DNA of 64,000 nt, taken from contig CM070876.1 in the NCBI GenBank assembly GCA_036365515.1, forward strand, positions 93,939,300 through 94,003,299. Direction: 5' to 3'. Below, piece by piece: positions 56,791-64,000 of the stretch; the stretch's first letter is position 1; the number at the start of each line of letters is the position of its first letter. The position numbers and the translations under genes are program-made. The notes under the pieces were generated by a model. That model was not told the origin of the DNA, made no database searches, and was given only the letters and a program-made list of their open reading frames with translations. Origin of the DNA: Torymus aiolomorphi. Taxonomy: Eukaryota > Arthropoda > Insecta > Hymenoptera > Torymidae.

Positions 56791-58530
56791 CTCTTATCCA
56801 TGCTCGCTACAGAGATACACGGTTACCTCTGCTGTTGTTGACAGCTTTTCGTCTGCTACCATTCGCCGGTTATCCGTGATATTCAAATTCGCCATTCAGA
56901 TGTTTGGAAAGCTGTTGCAGTGGAGACCATGCAGTGACTTGCCGTGTAATGCAGTGCAGTTGAGGATTGACGAGGAGTAGATGTTGGTGAGTGTTGTTGA
57001 TGCTGACGTTGTCACTCACGCACGATTAAAGCCAGGATCTGCTCGTTGATGGCAGTTATGTTAATTGTCGGCCTTGGAGGTTAGGGTAAGCATCTTCTCA
57101 GGAAAAGTAACTCTTGGCTCATAGAACACCATGTAAAACATGGGCCCTTAGGCGGAGAGCTTGAGAGCCGGTGGAGCTACTTTCCTGTTAACAAAACACT
57201 CTGGGGAGTGAAATAGTATAAGATATGCTCGAATTAATCAGGAGCAAAATTTGTCGATGTTGGCACTTACCCAGCCACAGAGACAGCCAGAGAAAGGGAG
57301 AGAGAGAGAGAGGCAAAGAGATGCAATCAAGAAGGGGGGTAATCTACTGAGCAAAGTCACGGAGGCGCCTACGTATGTAAAGGCGCCGTGCCACCGCCAT
57401 CCGCATGAAGTCAGGTTGTTAGGTTCAAACCGCGTGCGCAACAGGTGGCAGCAGGGATCGACTCATATTTCTGACTGCGCTCACCTACCGCCGAGGAAGA
57501 AGCCAATCAGTAGGAATCGGTTATTGTCCTGCCCTTCTAATTGGAGAGTAGGATAGAAAACGGGCGCGGCGATCGTCCTCGCACACCACGCGAGTCGAAT
57601 TATCACCTACCGCCCTATGTATCCTATAGGGGTGCGAGGGTTTTTTCTTCTCGGACACTCCGTAAGAGGGTAGAAGTAATTGTTCCGGAGATAGAGAGAG
57701 TATTTGAAGTAAATAGGTAGTAGCTTAGAAGAGTAGCGTGCGAGAGCTCAGTGCTGTTGGTGCGAAAGGCGAGCAGCGACCGGCAAGTGCGTCTAGAAGG
57801 AGATTTGCGCGCAGTTGTATCGCCCAGAGTCAACGGTGAGCCATTAAGTTACTATCGTCGGGTGGCTATTAGTTCCCCCCCCCCCCCCCGACCTTCGATA
57901 TTATTTTTTTGTATTCGCGAGCGGCAGCTCCGAGCGCGGAGCGTGCAGGTACGGCGTCTCTCTCGCGTGTGCGTGAAGTTATAGTGGGCGTGGGCCGACG
58001 CGCGGCCATTTTCGTCATCCGCGAGATCTGATATTCGACCGCTTAGTGTCAGTGGGAAGTATATACGCCCTAGCCAGAACAAACGTGATTGTGAATTGAA
58101 AATTAATTATTAGAGTTTTCTTTTATTCTTTTTGTGTCGATCCAAATAGAATTCGCCCGTCATTCTTTAAATTCCCGACATCCGTTGTGCGTGTAGTGAG
58201 ATTTCCCTCTATCGAAATTTGTCACCGAGGGTTTCGACCACCCCCAGGTCGTCCCTGCAGGAAGCCACACCCGAGATCCAAAGAGTCCAGAAGCAGCCGG
58301 CCAGAGAGAGATTAAGTGCATGTCGTCACGGTGACCTGGCGCCCCAAATCAAATTAAATTCGGTCCCGCGATCGACGCGTTTAGAGTCGGTAGTCACAAA
58401 TCGAAGTACGCGATTTGGCGGTTTTCTTTTGTTGCGGAGAGAGTAATAGTAGACGATATAATAGCCCTCAGGGCGAGTTCGTGCGTGGTAATTGGGGGAC
58501 AGAAAAAGTACCACGTCACAATATCATATT
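56791..58530. other. non-coding GC-rich DNA
   Basis: No conserved protein. Notable items are a GA-rich run at 57295-57312, a C run at 57876-57888, a CGCGGCCATTTTC word near 58001 as seen in promoters, and a strong donor-like CAACG/GTGAGC at about 57835. This might be a promoter with a first exon or retroelement leader; the evidence is weak. Confidence 0.3.
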
Positions 58531-59126
58531 ATCGTAAAATACTGCAGTAACTGATAATTTCTTTATCAATTAATAGTCACAGATCACTTTGATAACTTTG
58601 CACGAAATTATTTAAACTGCAGCAATAGATCATTTATTTATTGATCTGCAATAAAAAATTTGTTGTAACTAAATGTGCATGTAATTTTATTAGTAAACAT
58701 TTTTTTTAAATCCGTAAACAAATACTGTAGTTACAATTTTTCACGGTATTATTTAATACTGCATAAATCGATTCCAAAACTGATCTGCAAATATTATATT
58801 TACGATATAGCATTTTATCGTAAAATACTGGAGTAATTGATAATTTCTTTATAAATTTAAAGTGAAAGATCTAATCTGCAGCAATAGATCATTTATATAT
58901 TGATTTACAATAAAATATTTTTTGTAACTAAATGTGGATGTAATTTTGTAAGTAAACATTTTTTTTTAAATACGTAAACAAACGCTGTAGTTATAATTTT
59001 GCATGGTATTATTTAATACTGCACGAATCGATTTCCAAACTGATCTGCAAACATTATATTTATGATATAGCATGTTATCGTAAAATACTGCAGTAATTGA
59101 TAATTACTTTATCAATTAATACGGAC
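58531..59126. repeat. 280-bp satellite, just over two units
   Basis: 58531-58813 and 58814-59095 are diverged direct repeats (shared TATCGTAAAATACTG(C/G)AGTAA, CTGCAGCAATAGATCATTTA, GGTATTATTTAATACTGCA). A third unit begins at about 59096 and is cut by the BEL LTR at 59127. Confidence 0.85.
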
Positions 59127-59515
59127 TGTTTTCGCGAACACTGTAATTTATCTGTATCTTCCGCGAGTGAATGAATTTTCCGGCCGAGTGACAGGGATAG
59201 AGGCTTTTTGAAATGAACAACACCACACTTAACCCAACAAACTGGTATCTTTATTGAAAAGGTGAAAAAATGTATATATTTTTGTACAGTTAATATTGAG
59301 GCTAAGATTAGTCGTGAAATTAAGCCTAAGTTAGAAGGGACTCGCGACGCGTGACCGATCCCGCGGTGGAGCAGAGCGTTCTCCTCTCGTGTGCGACAAG
59401 CAGCGTGGATGTCGAAGCGGCGGTCACGTAATCAAATTGCAGAACACGATGGTACGCAGGGTCAATATCGAAATATATTATTACGCAGAATTTAAAAAAG
59501 GTTAAAGATTTAACA
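59127..59515 (-). repeat. 3' LTR of the BEL element
   Basis: The minus strand begins TGTTAAATC and ends CGAAAACA (TG...CA). A purine-rich GAGGCGGGCGAAA lies immediately upstream (59516-59529) as the polypurine tract. Non-coding DNA fills 59530-59830. Confidence 0.7.
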
Positions 59516-59829
59516 TTTCGCCCGCCTCAACGTATGTAAACGCGTTGATACATGTATAATCGGATCGACGTACAACATTAAACAGCGAATCAAAGATTAG
59601 TCGGATAACACTCTAATATCGTTACAATCGTTTCCGAGTTGAATTACAGAAGTCACTTCTCTCTTAATAGTTAAGGCGCCGTTATGAATATATGTAATTA
59701 TAAGTCATAGGTTGAGCATTTACAGTAAGTGGTACGTGACAATTAAACTAGGTAATTACAATAATCTAAGATTACCTATTAATATTAGTTACAAAAAAGT
59801 TAATTTTTACAAAAAAGTACATTAGCTCT

Positions 59830-60785
59830 AATTTAATTGGTAAAGTCTTGTAGATTTTCTTCCATTGAATCTTCTTCCAGGCGTACCGGTAATACAGCAA
59901 TCTTCGTGATAGCGCGCGTTAACGTACTTGTAGTGGTTCGTAGGGTCACTACTCGCACAGCATTGTCCTTCCTAGGATGAGTCCTTACAATGCGTGCTAA
60001 TGGTCACTTACAAGGGGGCGCTGAAGTGACGTGGGCTGAAGGTAGGGGCCCCATTAACTGCTGCATTGGTTTGGCTGCATAACGAGCACACTGTGTGCAT
60101 GCGTTTATGATAATCCTCACGGGGTACGTCCTCGCACGATCCAGAAACTCCTGGCGATGTAACTTCGAGTTAACTGCGGGCCTCCGTGCAGTGTCTGAGC
60201 ATGAGCGTGTCCAATTAGCAAAATGGTAAGATGGCTAGATTTCGGTAAAATAATCGGATGAGCTTTCTGCAACTGTACTCCCGCGTTGTCAAGCCATCCT
60301 CCAACGCGCAGCACTCCGGATGGGTCTAGAAGTGGGTGCAGAAGATGCAACGAGTTGTTGCGAGGTAGCAGCATCCCTTTGCTGAGCGCCGAGAGCTCAG
60401 CGCCAAATTCTCGCTGAGCGATATGAACAAGCTGGATTTTGGCGCGCTGTATTTCTTCAGCTGTCAACCACGAAAAATAGTCCCTTGTATATATGAGCCT
60501 TGTTTTATCCATAAATCTATACATAAAAGCTACGACGCGGATGAGTCGTTGATATGAAGAAAATCTTTTTGTGAAATCTCCTTGTTTCGGTTGAGTCACA
60601 AAGCAGTATTTTATTTTCTCTTTTCTCTCTGGGAGGTCTTCTTCGTTGATAGCAGGAGACGAGGAGTTTGGTCTATCTTCTTGCTCAAGCCAGCTGGGAC
60701 CTTTCCACCACAGTGACGAGTCTCGAAGATCAGATGGCGTAGCGCCTCGGGACGCAATGTCTTCCAGATTCTCGTGCGTTCTCAC
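59830..60785 (-). pseudogene. BEL pol: integrase with the catalytic core deleted
   Basis: The frame 60785-60117 contains the connection and the zinc-binding His pair (GHAHAQTLHGGPQLTRSYI), with the Cys pair just after (CTQCARY). Sequence goes on to QLMGPLPSAHVTSAPPC and then, after one stop at about 60010, straight to the C-terminal PLARIVRTHPRKD and STLTRAITKIAVLPV. The DDE core that should lie between them is absent, so integration is impossible. Confidence 0.82.
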
Positions 60786-62400
60786 GAGCGTCAGTATATC
60801 GCTGGTGCTAGTAGCAACGAACGTCGTCCATCTGGAGGGATGACCAGACAGTCAGTTGAGCACTATGGTGGCATCAGTGTAGCAGAAGGTGGCTGCCGTT
60901 ATCTAATCAGCGGCGTCTAATAACGCTCTCATCAGCTTGGCAAACAGATGCGCTCCTGACAATTCCAACCGGGGCATGCTTAACGTTTCTATTGGCGACA
61001 CCTTAGTTTTTGCTACCAATAAGTGCGCCGCGCAGTTTGGAAGATCACGAGCAACTAAGTAGATGCACGCAGCGAAGGCTCGCTCTGACGCATCGGAGAA
61101 GCCATGTAGCTCGAACGCGCAGTTCGGTGTGCCACCGATCGATCGAGGAATTTTAATCGACTTAATCTCCGGAAACTGCTGGTGTAAATCTAAGCAGCGG
61201 CAACGCAATTCCGAATCCAACGGGTCGTCCCACTTAATGCCGCTGATCCATAGATCCTGCATTAATATCTTCGCCCTTATTATGAATTGGCCGAGCCATC
61301 CTAATGAGTCAAAGAGGCATGACATTTCCGAGAGTACGACTATCTTCGTAATGAGTGTAGTAGACGTTGACACAACTAATTTGAATTGAAGTTGATCGGT
61401 TGCAGGCATCCACTCGAGCCCAAGCGTTGACACTCGCTCATCGATGCTGAAGGATCTTGGACGTGTTGAGGAGCCCTTCCATGAGGTACTAACTCAGCGT
61501 AGTTGGCTGCCCATTTTCCTAGGCTAATACCTGCCACAGCCAGCAGCTTTACTAGCTCTCATTGAAACTGTAGAGCATCGTTCACTGAGTGAGCTCCAAG
61601 TAAAAAATTATCCACATATTTGTTGCTGCGTATGGCATGGGCAGCCAAGCGGGTATACGAGCGGTATTGCGGCTCGTAAAGGTCGGCCAGATGCAGTAGG
61701 CTTCTTTTTGCTAAGAAAGGCGCCGAAGTAGTACCGTACGTTACGGTGCGAAGTCGAAACTCCTGAAGCTCGTCTTGGGGTGAGGGACGCCAAATTATTC
61801 ATCGAAGATCGCAGTCATTTTTATCGACGAGTATTTGTCTGAACATTTTTTGAACGTCTGCGATGAAAGGTACTGGTAAAAAAAGCCATCTTAATATTAC
61901 CCACAGTTCTTCTAGTAGTTTGGGCCCTGGTCGTTCAAGGAAACTCCTGTACTCGTGGGTTGGGAGGCGTTGAAGACTACCCTTATCTTGCTGCTCGTGC
62001 CTTGAGTTTTCAAAATGCCGTGGTGAGGCAAGTAGTACTTGCGCTCGGGAGCAGTTTCGTCCGCTGGGATTCTCTCCATGTGTTCCAATTGTAAATATTC
62101 GAGCATAAATTCATTATAAAGCACAGCGAGAGTTGGATTTTTCTGTAATCTAATTTCGGTGCGGAGCCATTGTGAGACAGCTATGCCCTAAGAGTCTCCG
62201 AACCTTTTTGAACGATGCTTAAAGAGAAGCTGTACGATAAATCTACCATCCTCCACTCGCCTCCCTGTATTTGTGAAGAAATTTTCGCAAATCTCGTCCT
62301 CTGGTCAAGCGATTGGCTTAGATGGAGGTTCTTCCGTTCGCTAGAATGCTGTTATCAGTTCTTCTAGGGAGGTTGAATGCTAACGTGTAGCGAGACGCAC
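60786..62400 (-). pseudogene. BEL pol: reverse transcriptase and RNase H
   Basis: From the right: a frame with NPTLAVLYNEFMLEYLQLEH and YYLPHHGILK (62124-61912), RVVFNASQPTSTGVSLND, then the RT palm in broken frames. The catalytic box at about 61613 reads KYVDNFLLGAHS where the family has YVDD. The Pao-type connection (61433-60903; LFDSLGWLGQFIIRAKILMQ) and the RNase H-like HGFSDASERAFAAC and METLSMPRLEL-type phrase (IETLSMPRLELSGAHL) follow. Stops at about 61800 and 61558. Confidence 0.85.
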
Positions 62401-62879
62401 GAGAAGGAATTTTTTTTTTATTTATTTCACCAATATTAAATTTATATAGGTAAATCCTATAGAAGTATACGAGATACTTAATTTAAATGTTATGAAGATC
62501 CTCGTGAGGGACAATTCCCAGAAATAACTTTGAAACAATGAATATTAGATTGCAAAGATTCGTCAGGAAGTTCCCTGACCTCTTCAGGCTTTATTAAAAA
62601 TATACATAGTTTGAACACATATACAAATAAAAATAAAAAACTAGTCAAATAAATTAGACACAATCTATGCAAAAACATTTACCTATAAATAGCTAAGTCG
62701 ATACTGGTAAGATATACCAGTAGAGTCGAGATAGTACAGAACATAATGCACGCTTCGCTGGGGTTTATATATTATCACGCTTGTTTACCTTTTTAAATGT
62801 AACTTTCTTAACAGCTTTTTGTATATATTATTCAAATTTTGTGTATCTTCTATTCTATTGATCGTGTTATGATTTAAAT

Positions 62880-63063
62880 TAATATGTAACATTTCGGAAA
62901 TAATTCGGAATAGTTTCGGAAATAGTTCTTTGGTGTTGCTATCACTGATTTGTTATCCTTATCTCTTTCATGTTCTTTAATTCTAGTTTTTAACATTCGC
63001 TTAGTTTCGCCAATATAAGTCGATGTACAAGACATACAATTTATCTTATAGACTACGCCACAT
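62880..63063 (-). pseudogene. Penelope GIY-YIG endonuclease fragment
   Basis: The minus strand reads CGVVYKINCMSCTSTYIGET followed by KRMLKTRIKEHERD: the GIY-YIG module in the form usual for Penelope elements (GVVYKI ... TYIGET). Frameshifts between here and RT disrupt the full protein. Confidence 0.75.
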
Positions 63064-63280
63064 GTTTCTGATTTTTCTATTTTATCCTTTCCTAATTTAA
63101 TTGTTCAATTTTTTGTTGATCAAAGGTACTGTGCGGATGTTATATTTGTTTAAAATATACGAACATTTTTTATAAAAAGTATTATTATACGGAATGGAAA
63201 TTGTTGTTAGTGGATGGTTCTCATTATTAGTCTTTTTATTGTGATATTTGAGTTTTCGAAGTTATTTCGTATGTGTATGT

Positions 63281-63991
63281 TTATAAATTCGGAAGGATAA
63301 TCGTTACATAAGAGAAGTTCTGTAATTTTGTGTATATTCGCGTCATGAAAACAAGTATCGGATAAAAGAATTGCTCTACCACCAGGTTCGCAACGATGTT
63401 TATTTTTTGTTGTATGGTGTGGTTAGAATTATAATTTAACAGTCTCGATGATGCTGTTGTTTTTTGATACCAATTAGTCAAAATTTGATTGTTTTTTCTC
63501 GTAAGACTTAGATCTAAAAAATTTATACTATTGTCTATTTCAGATCCGAATGTAAGTTTAAGATGAGTATTATACTTGTTAAACACTTGTAGAACTGTAT
63601 CAACTTGGTCGCTTTTTATACATAAAATTGTGTCGTCTACATATCTAAAGTAAAAGAGCGGAATACAATCGTGTGTAATTTTTAATTCGCGCAAGCAGTC
63701 TATTTCTAAATCTTCCAGCGAATAATGGTGAGATAGGAGAACCCATAGATGTGCCAAATATTTTTTATAAGTTCTATTGTTGAAATTGAAATATGTGTTG
63801 TCAAATAAAAAACTGACTATATTCCGAATCTCATGAAAAGGAATTTTGCATTTATTGTGAATATGTGTGTAACGTCTGTCTATGCTTTCTAATACTAAAT
63901 CACACGGTATATTTGTAAACAGAGAGCAAACGTCCAGAGATAGAAGTACATATATACTGGGTATTATAATTTTACTGATTTTATCTTTCAT
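63281..63991 (-). CDS. Penelope reverse transcriptase (partial)
   Basis: Contains LLSLDVCSLFTNIP, then after a slightly disturbed region the catalytic box FYFRYVDDTILCIK and FLDLSLTRKNN, the order expected for Penelope-like RTs, which are related to telomerase. YVDD is intact. It lacks the N-terminal part, which lies beyond the window. The phrase KKYLAHLWVLLSHHYSLEDL replaces the usual GxPMGSPLSP-type box, so a frame change probably lies at about 63720-63750. The C-terminal tail after LNYNSNHT is also disturbed. Confidence 0.8.
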   Translation of the reverse strand: MKDKISKIIIPSIYVLLSLDVCSLFTNIPCDLVLESIDRRYTHIHNKCKIPFHEIRNIVSFLFDNTYFNFNNRTYKKYLAHLWVLLSHHYSLEDLEIDCLRELKITHDCIPLFYFRYVDDTILCIKSDQVDTVLQVFNKYNTHLKLTFGSEIDNSINFLDLSLTRKNNQILTNWYQKTTASSRLLNYNSNHTIQQKINIVANLVVEQFFYPILVFMTRIYTKLQNFSYVTIILPNL

Positions 63992-64000
63992 CTCGAAACT

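Larger units (their letters stand above)
59127..62400 (-). mobile_element. BEL/Pao LTR retrotransposon, 5' part missing
   Basis: Minus-strand pol with BEL/Pao wording and one LTR at the 3' side. The 5' LTR, gag and most of protease are absent; the right border with the Penelope element is about 62400. Confidence 0.85.
62405..64000 (-). mobile_element. Penelope-like element, 5' part off window
   Basis: A Penelope-type RT is followed by a GIY-YIG endonuclease and a 3' terminal region (about 62490-62760) with the word GCCTGAAGAGGTCAGGGAA on the minus strand. It borders the BEL fragment at about 62400 and leaves the window on the right. Confidence 0.85.

Noticed and set aside
56791..58530. A host promoter with a first exon
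   Set aside because: A donor-like CAACG/GTGAGC and a GGCCATTTTC word exist, but no coding sequence or TATA-initiator pair supports it.
62490..62720. Hammerhead ribozyme, as known from Penelope terminal repeats
   Set aside because: A CTGACGA word is present on the minus strand near 62566, but I could not find the matching GAAA strand and stems in the right order.

Overview
This window is transposon-dense DNA from an animal, most likely an insect (perhaps Hymenoptera). The evidence is the set of element families (Ty3/gypsy, BEL/Pao, CR1/Jockey-type non-LTR, Penelope, Helitron/Helentron, long-inverted-repeat mariner-like elements, a protein-primed family-B DNA polymerase), GT-AG introns, arthropod-style TATA plus TCAGT-like initiators, and (CT)n, (TG)n and (TA)n microsatellites. 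The species assignment is inference. No conserved host housekeeping gene, tRNA, rRNA or CRISPR was seen.

Layout. 1-5600: a decayed gypsy element on the minus strand, running off the left edge. 5900-6370: a 24-bp tandem repeat. 7216-19033 (minus): a Polinton/adintovirus-like DNA polymerase pseudogene. A 7.8-kb GT-AG interval (8827-16624) splits it in frame, and that interval holds a nearly complete gypsy element (9839-16122), itself hit by a 237-bp palindromic MITE. 20.3-25.1 kb: a cluster of small intronless genes with TATA boxes and 3' ends that match the replication-dependent histone stem-loop, although the proteins are not histones; a 106-bp satellite lies between them. 25.4-26.35 kb: a spliced transposon-like pseudogene. 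27.3-45.1 kb: a Helitron/Helentron (OTU-like segment, HUH Rep, PIF1-type helicase; minus strand) and a second truncated copy in tandem, flanked by long inverted repeats. This Helitron is interrupted by a 3.15-kb largely non-coding insertion and by a 4.78-kb palindromic mariner-like element that carries one transposase gene in each arm. 45.5-49.1 kb: a second, diverged element of that palindromic family. 49.4-51.9 kb: the gag-protease part of another gypsy element (plus). 51.9-56.8 kb: a CR1/Jockey-type non-LTR element (minus). 58.5-59.1 kb: a roughly 280-bp satellite. 59.1-62.4 kb: a BEL/Pao element (minus) lacking its integrase core. 62.4-64 kb: a Penelope-like element (minus), running off the right edge.

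Nearly every element is broken by stops and frameshifts, so most proteins here are inactive. Many lesions are C:G to T:A transitions: Trp to stop, Gln to stop, and Asp to Asn at three separate polymerase active sites.

The parts most worth following up are the histone-type 3' ends on non-histone genes (20.3-25.1 kb) and the palindromic double-transposase mariner family, whose ends carry repeated nuclear-receptor half-sites and for which this window also holds an empty insertion site.
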